Shown here one piece after another: positions 25,201 to 34,226 of a DNA stretch of 64,000 nucleotides (within the stretch, counting starts at the first letter, position 1; each line of letters opens with the position of its first letter). The translations under genes and the position numbers were made by a program. The stretch comes from CAZPEV01 sp964585635 (GTDB lineage Bacteria > Zixibacteria > MSB-5A5 > GN15 > JAAZOE01), in NCBI GenBank assembly GCA_964585635.1, contig CAZPEV010000001.1, forward strand, positions 9,324 through 73,323, read 5' to 3'. Below the pieces are notes generated by a model. It was not told where the DNA came from. It did not search any database and saw only the letters and a list, made by a program, of their open reading frames with translations.

Positions 25201-28071
25201 GTGGACCAAACCGTCAAGGGGTGGAATGACGGCTTCGATCGGATTAACGTTCTGGTCGCCAGCCTGACAACCTTTGTCACCTTCATTATTTTGTACCTAA
25301 CCGTTTCCCGGACTATCAGTTACTGGGATTGTGGGGAGTTTGTCGCATGCGCCCATTTGTTGGGGAATCCCCATCCACCGGGTTCACCGGTCTTCGTCCT
25401 GATCGGGCGCGCCTTCGATATCCTGCATCTGGTCGAGGACGTTGCCTTCCGAATCAACCTCATGTCCGTGCTGGCCTCCTCCTGCGCTGCCTTATTTGCC
25501 TACCTGATTATCGTCAAACTGATTATGAGTTGGTACAAGGGGAAAGAAGAGCAGTCCCTGGGGCGGTACATCGCTTATGCTTCCGGGTTTATCGGCGCCA
25601 TGTTCATGGCCTTTGGGCGCACCCAGTGGGGCAACTCCGTGGAGGCGGAGGTCTACAGCTTGTCTATGGCGCTCATGCTGATCATGTTCTGGCTGGCGCT
25701 GCGCTGGTTTGATCATCGCTATGATGCCGCGGGTCAACGGATCGCTATCCTGGTCAGCTTTCTGGCCATGTTCTCGGTCGGACTGCACTTGACGGTTTTT
25801 CTGGTGATTCCATTTGTGGTCATCTTCATGTGCCTGAAGGAGGACACGACCCGGACCGACTGGGCGATCGTGGCCGGATTCATCGTCTTCGAGGTTCTGC
25901 TGATCATGGTGCTGTCGACCAGTTATGGCATGTACAAGGTGTTTTTGGCCATCACCGGGATACTCATCATCGCCCTGGCCATCTATCTGCGGCAGAAGAT
26001 CTATTGGCCGGTGGCGATCGCCTTCGCCTCTATTTTGCCGATCATGAGCGACTTTAAGTCCTTCATGATTGCCATGGTGGCCGGGCTGGTGATCACCGTG
26101 ATCATGTTTATTGTCAAGCGGACCGGCTTATGGCGGTTGGCGATGCTCATGGTATTGGCAGGGGCGCTGGGCTGGTCGGTTCACCTCTATATTCCGATCC
26201 GCTCGGCCCAGCATCCGTTGATTGATGAAAACACTCCCTCCCGGAGCTTCCAAACTTTTGTCGACTTCCTGGATCGGAAGCAATACGGCAGCATGGCGAT
26301 GACCGAGCGCATGTTTGAGCGGCGCGGCTCCTGGGGCAACCAATTGGGCGACCACGCCCGAATGGGATATTGGGGATTTTTCAAAGAGCAATATTCCAGC
26401 AGCTCGACCTTTCCGCTGTTCTTCCTCATCGGCCTGTACGGCTTGGCGGTCCTGGCTCAGAAAAATCCATCGCGGGGGTACATACTGATCGCGTTTGTCA
26501 TTGTCGCCTCGGTCGGGATGGTGGTATACATGAATTTCGCCGACGGCACCCGCTTCAGTGAGGCCACGGGTGACGCCTACCAGGAAGTCCGCGACCGAGA
26601 CTATTTCTTTAACCCGGCCTTTGTCTTGTTCGGCATGGTGATCGGCCTCGGCATGGGGGCGGTCATGGAGGCGGTGCGCAGGTACGGCCAGAAGCTGGGA
26701 TTCCGCAATCAGCGGCTGGCGGTCATGACCTCTCTGGTGCTGGTGTTGACGACCATCGTGCCGATCCAGGCCAATTATTACACCAATGACCGTTCGCGGA
26801 ACCGCATGGCGTATGACTATGCCTATAACATGCTGGCCTCCTGCGAAAAGGATGCCATCCTGTTCACCTCCGGCGATAACGATACCTTTCCCCTGTGGGG
26901 CATACAAGCGGTCTATGACTTCCGCCGGGATGTCCGCGTGGTCAATTTCTCGCTGCTCAACACCGACTGGTACAACTGGCAGTTGAAGCATTTCCAAAAC
27001 GTTCCGATTTCGCTGGAGGACGACCAGATTCTCTGGAATCCGTACACCCTGCCGGACGGCACGGAGATCGTCAAGCCGGATAAAACGTTCAACGATCGCG
27101 CCCGCAAGCGCCAGACCTGGCTGATTCCGATGGCGTATCAGGGACAGACGATGAAGGTGGCCTCGATGATGCTGGACGATATCATCCTGTCCAACAATTG
27201 GCGGTTTCCGGTATACTTCTCTTCGGCCTCCGGCGAGGTGCGCGGCTCGCCCCTCAAGCTCCTCGACCACTCTTATCGCGACGGCTTGCTGCTGCGCCTG
27301 TCGCGCGACGAGTCCAAGCTGGCGTTCGATGAGAAACGGACCGACAGCCTTTTCTTCAAAGTGTATAAATACACCAATCTCGACGACACGTTGGTCGCGC
27401 AGGATGAAAACGCCACCGGCATCGCCCTGGTGTATCCGGAGAAGGCCCTCGACTACAGCACCTATTTGTATCGCCTTGGCGACACGGCCCGCGCCGACTC
27501 GGTGGTGACTATGATTGGCCGGAAAATACCGTTCTATTGGAGAAGTCGCCTGGCCGAGCGGGATATTGCGCTCCGTCGCCAGGCGGCGACGCCGGCCCTG
27601 GATCTGCAGCAGGGGGAGTCGCAATATATGCAGGGTCGGCGCGCCGACTCCATTCGGGCCTTGGCGATCGAGCAGGAGTTGCTGCAATATCTGCAGGGAT
27701 ATTTGAACCTGAACCCGGGGAATATCTTCTTTTATCAATTCCTGGGAATGGCCAACTATGCCATCGGCAACCGGGCGGAAGCCGAACGGCTGATGACTGA
27801 AGCCTGGGTCATGAACCATGACAAGGAACCGACGTTTCGCGCTCTGCTGGCGATTTACGCCGAAGATCGGCGGGCCGCCGACATGATCCGGGTGGCTAAA
27901 GAATACCTGGAGTATCAGCGCCAAGATCAGATGGCCAATGAAGTCGTTCGGAATGCATCGGTTCTCATGCAAGCCCCCCCGCCTCCGCCTGATTTGCCCG
28001 GCGGCGCCCTTCCCGGGGGCAATGCCCCGCCGGTAGGGGTGGTCACGCGGGGGGATCCGGGTAATACGTGA
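25201..28071 (+). CDS. DUF2723-family polytopic membrane protein (putative O-glycosyltransferase-like)
   Basis: GTG start at 25201 with TAGGAGGTC upstream. The 956-residue protein opens with the DUF2723 signature: ISYWDCGEFVACAHLLGNPH, PPGSPVFVLIGR, then ten or more membrane helices to ~residue 530. WDCGEF and the HPPG motif resemble the DxE-type active loop of GT-C/PMT-like transferases, which use polyprenyl-linked sugars. A soluble part follows (~540-900: CEKDAILFTSGDNDTFPLWG) with TPR-like helices and a Pro/Gly-rich tail. The family is typical of FCB bacteria and is suspected to glycosylate exported proteins. Direct evidence for the substrate is lacking. Confidence 0.87.
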   Translation: MDQTVKGWNDGFDRINVLVASLTTFVTFIILYLTVSRTISYWDCGEFVACAHLLGNPHPPGSPVFVLIGRAFDILHLVEDVAFRINLMSVLASSCAALFAYLIIVKLIMSWYKGKEEQSLGRYIAYASGFIGAMFMAFGRTQWGNSVEAEVYSLSMALMLIMFWLALRWFDHRYDAAGQRIAILVSFLAMFSVGLHLTVFLVIPFVVIFMCLKEDTTRTDWAIVAGFIVFEVLLIMVLSTSYGMYKVFLAITGILIIALAIYLRQKIYWPVAIAFASILPIMSDFKSFMIAMVAGLVITVIMFIVKRTGLWRLAMLMVLAGALGWSVHLYIPIRSAQHPLIDENTPSRSFQTFVDFLDRKQYGSMAMTERMFERRGSWGNQLGDHARMGYWGFFKEQYSSSSTFPLFFLIGLYGLAVLAQKNPSRGYILIAFVIVASVGMVVYMNFADGTRFSEATGDAYQEVRDRDYFFNPAFVLFGMVIGLGMGAVMEAVRRYGQKLGFRNQRLAVMTSLVLVLTTIVPIQANYYTNDRSRNRMAYDYAYNMLASCEKDAILFTSGDNDTFPLWGIQAVYDFRRDVRVVNFSLLNTDWYNWQLKHFQNVPISLEDDQILWNPYTLPDGTEIVKPDKTFNDRARKRQTWLIPMAYQGQTMKVASMMLDDIILSNNWRFPVYFSSASGEVRGSPLKLLDHSYRDGLLLRLSRDESKLAFDEKRTDSLFFKVYKYTNLDDTLVAQDENATGIALVYPEKALDYSTYLYRLGDTARADSVVTMIGRKIPFYWRSRLAERDIALRRQAATPALDLQQGESQYMQGRRADSIRALAIEQELLQYLQGYLNLNPGNIFFYQFLGMANYAIGNRAEAERLMTEAWVMNHDKEPTFRALLAIYAEDRRAADMIRVAKEYLEYQRQDQMANEVVRNASVLMQAPPPPPDLPGGALPGGNAPPVGVVTRGDPGNT

Positions 28072-28102
28072 AGGCTCGGCGGGCCGCGGGCTAAGACATT
28101 GC

Positions 28103-28135
28103 GGTGGGGGCCTATTGGCCACCCCGTTTTGTTTT
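28103..28135 (+). terminator. Probable terminator after the DUF2723 gene
   Basis: GGTGGGGGCC-TATT-GGCCACCCC forms an imperfect hairpin with two mismatches, followed by GTTTTGTTTT. It lies 32 bp past the stop and before the convergent holB gene. Confidence 0.6.
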
Positions 28136-28157
28136 GGGAAAGAGCCTGGGTTCAGGC

Positions 28158-29273
28158 TTATCGCATGCGGATTTCAGATTGAAGACCCAGACGCCGCACC
28201 AGATCGATAAGGAGAGCCGCTACCGCCGTTCTGGTTTCAACGTTGATGTCAATATCATCGATGACGGCGCCGATGACGGCCGGCACTCCGGCCAGCGCTT
28301 TGGGATTCATGGCGCGGCCTGTCAATCGTTCCAACTCGGCGGCGAAATCGACATTGACAAGAGCGGTCCGATCCGCGCCGCATTGGAGCAGAAGCAGATC
28401 GCGGAAAAGAGATTGCCAGGCGGCCAAGATTCGGTTGATACGAAAGCGATCGGTCGTCGGCAATAACTCGGACGCCTCGGCAATCACCTCCACCAAGTCC
28501 GCATCAAAGAACCCCTTGAAGATCAGCTTGGCGATCTCGCGATCTTGAGTGATGTCATCGTCGGTCAGATACAGCGCGCGCCCGAGCGATCCGGAGCAGA
28601 GACGGGCCAAAACCGCCGCCTGGTTATCGCCGACGGCGGCATGGTCGGCCAAGTAAGCGGCGATGGCGGGGGTGGCGAGGCGGGAGAAACGGACCCGCCG
28701 GCAGCGAGAGACTACCGTCTGCGGTATCCGTTCCGGCCGCGACGTCGTGATGATCATCAGCGTTCGCGGGGGCGGTTCCTCGATCAACTTGAGAAGCGCG
28801 TCGGCGGACGAGGTCAGCATCCGATCCATCTGCTCGATCACGACCACGCGTCGGCCGTCGACCGACGGTTTCTGGGCCAGGTTGCGCCGGATTTCCCGCA
28901 CGGTGGCGACGGGGATCGACATCTGCCGCTTGCCGCTGATCAGGGCGTATGGTTCGGCGATCTTCTGGTTGAGAATTTCCCAATAGTTCTCATTCTCCTC
29001 CTTGTCGCTCTTGGACGGCGGCGTCGGGACGGCGATGCTGAGGTTGGGATATTGCAGGTTATCGATCTGGCGGCAGGGGGCGCATCGACCACAGCTATCG
29101 TTCTCGCGACGGTCACGGCAATTGAGATAGGCGGTAAGCGCCAGCGCCGCGACCCACTTGCCGACCCCCTCCGGGCCGCAGAAGAGAAAACTATTCGGGA
29201 GTTGGTCCCGGTCGGCGGTCTGGATCAGAATCCGCCGCACCTGCTCCTGGCCTACCAGCAAACTAAAACGCAT
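28158..29273 (-). CDS. holB: DNA polymerase III delta-prime subunit
   Basis: The 371-residue protein has the clamp-loader AAA+ layout: QEQVRRILIQTADRDQLPNS, FLFCGPEGVGKW (Walker A), a four-Cys zinc module (CRDRRENDSCGRCAPC), VVVIEQMDRML in place of Walker B, and LLKLIEEPPPRTLMI with an SRCRRVRF segment (SRC motif). The C-terminal ~150 residues fit the helical collar domain. The extra stretch SKSDKEENENYWE after the zinc module is a small insertion. It would load the beta clamp at the replication fork. It overlaps the EnvC-like gene by 11 nt at the end of the ftsE-ftsX-envC-like operon. Confidence 0.87.
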   Translation of the reverse strand: MRFSLLVGQEQVRRILIQTADRDQLPNSFLFCGPEGVGKWVAALALTAYLNCRDRRENDSCGRCAPCRQIDNLQYPNLSIAVPTPPSKSDKEENENYWEILNQKIAEPYALISGKRQMSIPVATVREIRRNLAQKPSVDGRRVVVIEQMDRMLTSSADALLKLIEEPPPRTLMIITTSRPERIPQTVVSRCRRVRFSRLATPAIAAYLADHAAVGDNQAAVLARLCSGSLGRALYLTDDDITQDREIAKLIFKGFFDADLVEVIAEASELLPTTDRFRINRILAAWQSLFRDLLLLQCGADRTALVNVDFAAELERLTGRAMNPKALAGVPAVIGAVIDDIDINVETRTAVAALLIDLVRRLGLQSEIRMR

Positions 29274-30429
29274 CGATATCCAGCCATATCACCGGGTCGA
29301 GATGTTCCCGCGCCTGGCGAAGCTCAAAATGGACCGTCCCGCTGCCTTTGAGGCCGAGCTTCTGCCCGGCGTCGACGCGATCGTCAAGCCGGACCAGGGT
29401 GCTCGACAAATTGGCATAGGTCGAGTAGAAGCCATCGTCATGCTCAAGAATGACAAAATTGTCGTACCCGCGAAGGCTGCCGACGTAGGCCACCCGACCG
29501 GGCGCACAGGCGACGACCTGTTGAACCTTGGGCGATGGTTTGATGTCAATGCCGGGGGAAAACGATTTGAGCTTGGTGAGCTTATCTGTCTTCCACCCAA
29601 ATGATGAGATGATCTCCCCGCGGATCGGCGGGACCAACTGCCCTTGGAGCCGGGCGAACGCCCCGGCTTGAAAACGAGGGGCTGCTTTCTGGGAACCGGG
29701 CTGCTCATGCTTCTGTTCCAGGCCGGCGACAATATCCTCCATGCGACGAGCGGCATCGGATAGGAAAGCGAGTCTGTCCTGCAGTTGATTGGCTTGACGG
29801 CGAACCGTCCCCAGACTGCTCTCCCCTTTTTCCTTGAGAGCCAAGTCGAGGCTGACTTTGGTCTTCCTTTCCTTGCGCAGCCGTTGGAGCCCGGTGCCGG
29901 CCTTCGTCAGACTGTCCAGGTATCGGGTCAGGAGGCGAACCGAATCGCTGGCCAGACCGATCTCCCGCGTGGAAACGCCGGTGATCGCAGCCAGGTATTG
30001 CATCCGGCGGCCGTGCGCCAAGATATCATCCGTGGCCGAGGAAGACGCCGTGTCGACCGCCCATCGGCTCCGATAATAGCCGACCAAAAGGCTGATGTAG
30101 CCGGCTTTTCTGCGCCTGAGCCGGTCGGACGAATCGTTCAGGCGGGAAGTGTTGGCCGCCAGGTCCCGCTGAACGGCGGCGAGCTGACGTTCCAGTTTAT
30201 CCACCACCTTACGATTTCGGCTGACTCGTTCGCCGTACTTGGAGATCGACTTCAAGAGATTGTTTTCCAGCTTCTTCAGGCTGTCCACCTGGCGCTGAGT
30301 CTGGCCGAGGTCGGCCTTGATCTTCTCCAACTCCTTGCGGTCATCGAGGAGTTGGTGGGGATCGTCCTTAGCCATTATGGCAGCGGCCAGCGGCAGAAGG
30401 GCGATTAATATGAGTGCCACCATTCGCAT
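29263..30429 (-). CDS. envC: EnvC-like murein hydrolase activator with degenerate LytM domain
   Basis: The 388-residue protein has a signal peptide (MRMVALILIALLPLAAAIMA) and a long coiled coil (~25-250; KELEKIKADLGQTQRQVDSL). A C-terminal LytM/M23 fold begins near GEIISSFGW. Active M23 enzymes need HxxxD and HxH; here the equivalents read SPGIDIKPSP and GTVHFELR, so the first metal His is missing and HxH is reduced to VHF. That is the state of EnvC, which activates amidases rather than cutting peptidoglycan. It starts 3 bp after ftsX, matching the FtsEX-EnvC complex that licenses septal wall splitting. The gene name is by analogy. Confidence 0.8.
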   Translation of the reverse strand: MRMVALILIALLPLAAAIMAKDDPHQLLDDRKELEKIKADLGQTQRQVDSLKKLENNLLKSISKYGERVSRNRKVVDKLERQLAAVQRDLAANTSRLNDSSDRLRRRKAGYISLLVGYYRSRWAVDTASSSATDDILAHGRRMQYLAAITGVSTREIGLASDSVRLLTRYLDSLTKAGTGLQRLRKERKTKVSLDLALKEKGESSLGTVRRQANQLQDRLAFLSDAARRMEDIVAGLEQKHEQPGSQKAAPRFQAGAFARLQGQLVPPIRGEIISSFGWKTDKLTKLKSFSPGIDIKPSPKVQQVVACAPGRVAYVGSLRGYDNFVILEHDDGFYSTYANLSSTLVRLDDRVDAGQKLGLKGSGTVHFELRQAREHLDPVIWLDIDAF

Positions 30430-30432
30430 ATT

Positions 30433-31287
30433 TCAGGAAACCAGAAATCGACGGATGCCCAAATATGCGCCCAACATTCCGGTCAGACCGGCCAGCGTGG
30501 CATACAGCAGAACCTGGGCCGGGGAAGGAAACAGCAGGGGGACCGTCCAGAGATTAATATGTTCGGCCGCGAAAATCATGATGGCCCAGCCGAGGAGTGC
30601 GGCCACGAATCCCGAGAGGAATCCCTCCGCCAGAAACGGGAATTCCAGATGCGCCGGTCCGGCCCCCAAAAGCCTGAGTTGAAACAGATCCTGGGTCTTG
30701 CTTCGGGCTGTCAGGCGGCTGGTGTTCGCCATCGTGAGGAGCACGACGGCAAGGATCACCAGACCGACGACGAACATCGCCTGGCGCACGCGGCCGGCGG
30801 TGCTTTCGAGACGATCGATCCAGGCGCGATTGAATTCGACCGCATCGACCCCGGCAAGCTTGCCGAGGCGGTTGCGCAAATCGTCCAACGCCGCCAGGCT
30901 GATGGTGCGGTTGAAGCGAATGACAAACGAGCGGGGCAGCGGATTTTCCTCGAGCTCGTCAAGAATACCGGGCCCCAGATCATGCTCCAGGACGACGGCC
31001 GCCTCGGCCTTGGAGACGAAAGAGACCGTGCCGACGCCGGCCAGCGACTTCAACGATCGCTCCAATGCGGGCAGGGCGCTCTCCGGCAGATTGTCGGAAA
31101 GGAATAGCTCCATGGCGACGCTTTTGGCCATATCGCCGTATTGACGATTGACGTTAATGGACGCCACCCAGAAGAGATCGACCAGGATAAGCACAATGAC
31201 CAAAACCAGGAAGGAACCAAGCGAGATCCATTTCTCCCGCCGAACATGCCGGCCGATCAGCCTGATGAATCGTCCCATCCCTTTCAT
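30433..31287 (-). CDS. ftsX: Cell-division ABC transporter permease FtsX
   Basis: The 284-residue protein has the FtsX topology: TM1 at ~20-43, a ~125-residue periplasmic domain (LFLSDNLPESALPALERSLK; FVSKAEAAVVLEHDLG; LPRSFVIRF), then TM2 ~172-194, TM3 ~225-247 and TM4 ~258-279. The segment RLTARSKTQDLFQLRLLGA matches the cytoplasmic coupling loop. Its ATG overlaps the ftsE stop (ATGA), and the EnvC-like gene follows 3 bp later. The periplasmic loop is expected to hold the EnvC coiled coil and pass on conformational change from FtsE. Confidence 0.88.
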   Translation of the reverse strand: MKGMGRFIRLIGRHVRREKWISLGSFLVLVIVLILVDLFWVASINVNRQYGDMAKSVAMELFLSDNLPESALPALERSLKSLAGVGTVSFVSKAEAAVVLEHDLGPGILDELEENPLPRSFVIRFNRTISLAALDDLRNRLGKLAGVDAVEFNRAWIDRLESTAGRVRQAMFVVGLVILAVVLLTMANTSRLTARSKTQDLFQLRLLGAGPAHLEFPFLAEGFLSGFVAALLGWAIMIFAAEHINLWTVPLLFPSPAQVLLYATLAGLTGMLGAYLGIRRFLVS

Positions 31288-31937
31288 TCGGCAATTGTTC
31301 CCTGCCGCAGAACCAGGCGACGATTTGGCCCGGTTTCCGGTCCCAGACCGGAGGTGATGTAGAGGATCGATGCCCCCGCCAGGTGCAATGAGGTCAGACG
31401 CTCGTTGATAAAGCGGGCCGAGGCCGTATCCAGGCCGTCGGCGGGGGAGTCGGCTACAATCAGCTCCTTGCGGGTGGTTTCGGCGCGGGCGATTTGCGCC
31501 AGCCGCCGTTCCGCCTCGGAAACCATGGCCGGAAAGCGGCCGGCGACATGGCTCAGGCGATACCTGCCGCAGGCTTCGACGGCGGCCTTGCGGGCGGCTC
31601 TGAAGGGGGTACCGGATATCTCCAGCGGAAGGGCAATATTTTCCAGCACGGTGCGGTCGCCAATCAGGGCGAAGATGCCGCCGATCCCCCCGATTCGGCG
31701 ACGCAACCCCCGCAGCTTTGACCGTGATCGGCCGGCCTGCCTGATGGAATCGCCGGCAATCATGATGTCACCGCTTTCCGGCATGATCAGTCCGCAGATC
31801 AATTGCACCAAGGTCGTTTTCCCCGACCGGGCCGGTCCGGAGATGACGACGAATTCGCCGCGTCCGAGCGAGAAGGCCAGATTTTCGAAAACCTTCAGCC
31901 CTCCATATGAAAAGCTCACTCGGTCAAGCTGGATCAT
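31284..31937 (-). CDS. ftsE: FtsE-like ABC ATPase subunit lacking several catalytic residues
   Basis: I use the ATG at 31937 (MIQLDRVSFSYGGLKVFENL), the usual FtsE start. A further in-frame ATG lies at 31958, but the GGGGAGG downstream of it fits the later start. Walker A is intact (GPARSGKTT, K40). Other motifs are eroded. The Q-loop Gln reads Ala (GIFALIGDRTVLEN, A90). The LSGGQ signature is replaced by MVSEAERR. The Walker B catalytic Glu is Ser (LIVADSPADGLD, S164). The H-loop His is Ser (ILYITSG, S196). It probably binds ATP but may hydrolyse it poorly or not at all. Operon context with ftsX and an envC-like gene is clear. Confidence 0.85.
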   Translation of the reverse strand: MIQLDRVSFSYGGLKVFENLAFSLGRGEFVVISGPARSGKTTLVQLICGLIMPESGDIMIAGDSIRQAGRSRSKLRGLRRRIGGIGGIFALIGDRTVLENIALPLEISGTPFRAARKAAVEACGRYRLSHVAGRFPAMVSEAERRLAQIARAETTRKELIVADSPADGLDTASARFINERLTSLHLAGASILYITSGLGPETGPNRRLVLRQGTIAE

Positions 31938-32175
31938 GCCCGATCCATACCTCCCCATTGAGAATTGCGCCCAGGAGACTCTCCGGGAACTGAAATTTCC
32001 GCTTCACGAGACCACCATCACGGTATAATAGAGTAAGGTAAACCGTCGGACATTGATAACTCGGCTCGGAGGGCACGATCCCGAAATGGTCATTGACACC
32101 GGTCGCTCCTGATCCTAGATTTCGACTAATGGTAATGACCTTGCGGCCGATTATCAATATCAAAATGGAGCTGGT

Positions 32176-33096
32176 ATGAGATACCTGTTCGCCGTTCTCT
32201 GTATCCTGTTTGCCGGCAGCCTGCTAGGCTCCGGTTTTGTCAAAATCGAGGTGCCGACTGTTGCCCGGATAAATAAGATTTACTTCGAGGACCGCTTCTA
32301 TGGATGGGCGGTGACCTCCGCCGGGGAAATGCTGTCGACGACCGACGGCGGCAAAACCTGGAAGATGAAGAAGGTGGCGGCGCGGGGCATCGCCGACGTC
32401 GTTATCAAGGGCCGGCAAGGGTATCTGACCGGGGACCGGGGGCTGCTGATGAAATCGACCGATCGCGGGGCCACCTGGCAAGATATCTCACTCAGCATGA
32501 AGTTCAACTTCGTCGGCGTGGGAATTACCAGCGACAGTTCCGTAATGGTTTGCGGCAACGACCAAAACAGCATGTCCAAGTCCAACGGCGAGTCGTTTAT
32601 CAGTTGGGATTATGGCAAGACCTGGAAGAAAAGAGAGCATTTGGGAAACGGGTACACCGATCTGGTGACCCAGCCGCCACGCCGAGTCTACCTGTTGGCG
32701 GCGAAAAAAACATTCTTTGCCATGGATGGCGGCTGGTATTTCTGGACCGGGGAATACCCCGGCGGCCGGATGGGTTTCGGGCTCGATTTCCTGAAAGATT
32801 ACGGATATTTGGTCGGCAGCAAGGGGCTTTTCGCCGCGTCCACCGATGGCGGCCGAAACTGGACGGAGGTGCCGCTGGATATCGCCAAGAACCTGTACGC
32901 GGTAAACATGTTCGATAACGCCTCGGGACTGGCGGTCGGTCAGGACGGACTACTTCTCTATTTTGCCGATTCCGGCAAGGCCCATACGGTAGGAGACTGC
33001 GGATTCAAAGTTGATCTGCGAACCATTTGCGTCACCGAAGATAAAATCTTCCTGGGCGGCGACAATGGAACCGTGCTTTATCGAGACCGGAAGTAA
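32176..33096 (+). CDS. Exported BNR/Ycf48-like beta-propeller protein
   Basis: The 306-residue protein starts at ATG 32176 (GGAG six nt upstream) with a short signal peptide (MRYLFAVLCILFAGSLLGSG). Repeated units of ~40 residues carry the BNR/Asp-box pattern: STTDGGKTWKM, KSTDRGATWQDI, SWDYGKTWKK, ASTDGGRNWTEV, alternating with glycine-rich GWAV/GYLTGDRG/GYLVGSKG strands. This is the layout of Ycf48/HCF136-like propellers, which chaperone membrane complexes in phototrophs and occur widely as exported proteins in FCB bacteria. Its partner here is unknown. It is a single gene with no close co-directional partner. Confidence 0.8.
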   Translation: MRYLFAVLCILFAGSLLGSGFVKIEVPTVARINKIYFEDRFYGWAVTSAGEMLSTTDGGKTWKMKKVAARGIADVVIKGRQGYLTGDRGLLMKSTDRGATWQDISLSMKFNFVGVGITSDSSVMVCGNDQNSMSKSNGESFISWDYGKTWKKREHLGNGYTDLVTQPPRRVYLLAAKKTFFAMDGGWYFWTGEYPGGRMGFGLDFLKDYGYLVGSKGLFAASTDGGRNWTEVPLDIAKNLYAVNMFDNASGLAVGQDGLLLYFADSGKAHTVGDCGFKVDLRTICVTEDKIFLGGDNGTVLYRDRK

Positions 33097-33122
33097 CCGC
33101 CCTCCGACGGTAGCCTGGAGAG

Positions 33123-33143
33123 CCGCGCCGGCAGCCGGCGCGG
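33123..33143 (+). terminator. Strong GC hairpin after the propeller gene
   Basis: Perfect 9-bp stem CCGCGCCGG/CCGGCGCGG around CAG, 27 bp past the stop. No U tract follows, so it may be a stalling or transcript-end stabilising hairpin rather than a classic terminator. Confidence 0.45.
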
Positions 33144-33290
33144 AGTCGATCTAATCCCGACCAGCCGGCTTCTCCTCCAAAACACAGTCACCCTCAGAAT
33201 TGCCGCCAACGGTGTTATCAGGCGATCATCGATACCGGGCCGGCAGGAAAAGGGCCAAGAGAAAAATCGGACAGAAATATTAAATAATGC

Positions 33291-33318
33291 TTGATTATAC
33301 CTAAATATACGCTATAAT
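33291..33318 (+). promoter_or_regulatory. Sigma-70-like promoter of the HTH-DUF2087 gene
   Basis: TTGATT (33291) and a perfect TATAAT (33313) are spaced by 16 bp in an AT-rich stretch. The predicted transcript start near 33325 leaves a short leader carrying GCGAGG before ATG 33344. Confidence 0.65.
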
Positions 33319-33343
33319 ACGACAAATGAAGGCGAGGCAAACG

Positions 33344-33805
33344 ATGAAAGATTTTGAGGCCATGCGCTTCTACACTACCGCCGAGCTGGCTGAGAAGCTG
33401 AGAATGAACCTTCAGGTCATCACCCGCAAGGTGCAGGCGGGTGAGATCGAAGGCTTCAAGATCGGAAAGGACTGGCGGGTCGAGGAGGCGGCCGTCCAGG
33501 CCTGGCTGGAGCGGATTTCGAATCAACGGGCGATGCCTCCCCGCCAAAAGGTTTTGGCCAACTTCATCAAGAACGGCCGCCTGACTCATCTGCCGGTACA
33601 AAGAAAGAAGCGGATTTACATTCTGGAGCATTTTCTGGAGCAGTTTGACTCCGGCCGCACCTATGATGAGGCGGAGGTGAATGCCGTTATTGAGAAGATC
33701 TATGAGGATTTTTGCACGGTCAGGCGGGAATTTATCGCCGAAAAGATGATGACGCGCAAAGCGGGAAAATACCGCCGCAACAGCAGCTACGCCTTTGCCC
33801 CCTGA
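33344..33805 (+). CDS. Helix-turn-helix (excisionase-type) protein with DUF2087 domain
   Basis: I chose ATG 33344 (MKDFEAMRFYTT), which has GCGAGG at proper spacing; an ATG at 33326 has no site. Residues ~7-55 form a MerR/excisionase-like winged helix (YTTAELAEKLRMNLQVITRK, VQAGEIEGFKIGKDWRV, QAWLER). Residues ~65-150 match DUF2087: LANFIKNGRLTHLPVQRKK, FDSGRTYDEAEVNAVI, DFCTVRREFIAEKMM. Such proteins are presumed transcription regulators. Its own promoter is strong, with no operator obvious. No prophage or integrase lies nearby, so a true excisionase role is unlikely. Confidence 0.82.
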   Translation: MKDFEAMRFYTTAELAEKLRMNLQVITRKVQAGEIEGFKIGKDWRVEEAAVQAWLERISNQRAMPPRQKVLANFIKNGRLTHLPVQRKKRIYILEHFLEQFDSGRTYDEAEVNAVIEKIYEDFCTVRREFIAEKMMTRKAGKYRRNSSYAFAP

Positions 33806-34067
33806 GGAGGGGCGCGGGCGGGGTGCCCTCGCAAGCGTTGGTCGGATGAATATATGTCGAGCGCACCGCCCCGACTCTCCCGACTCAATGGCGACGGCGG
33901 TCCCGCCTGATATCAAAGGGTCGGCGGGCGACGGTAAATATCAGAGGGGATTATTTTGGGGTGGGCCAATTGACCCTTGACACGGGCGGGGGAATAAATA
34001 TATTCATGGGGTCGTTTGCAGCGACCGATAGATATGGTGACCGGCCGGTCATGGCCGGGCCGAAAAC

Positions 34068-34138
34068 TGGGAGATCGTCCAACGGCAGGACACGTGGCTC
34101 TGGACCACGTTATCGGGGTTCGAATCCCTGTCTCCCAG
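34068..34138 (+). tRNA. tRNA-Gln (anticodon CTG)
   Basis: The sequence folds as a full cloverleaf: acceptor TGGGAGA/TCTCCCA, D stem GTCC/GGAC, anticodon stem CGTGG/CCACG with loop CTCTGGA (anticodon CTG, reading CAG), T stem CGGGG/CCCTG with loop TTCGAAT, and discriminator G. The U1-G2-G3 start is typical of tRNA-Gln. CCA is not encoded; GCT and a T run follow, which may end transcription. Confidence 0.93.
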
Positions 34139-34226
34139 CTTTTTTTATTATGCAGATCATAGCTTGCCTGTTGCAACAGCCTAAAATCCGGTATCTTCAA
34201 AATTAAGAAAGTGGTGTAATCGATCG

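Noticed and set aside
26128..28122. Antisense frame of 664 codons over the DUF2723 gene
   Set aside because: Arg/His/Gln-rich with no signal, domain or ribosome site; the plus-strand protein has clear family motifs.
33344..33805. Excisionase of a mobile element beside tRNA-Gln
   Set aside because: No integrase, attachment-site duplication or phage genes are present. The DUF2087 domain points to a chromosomal regulator.
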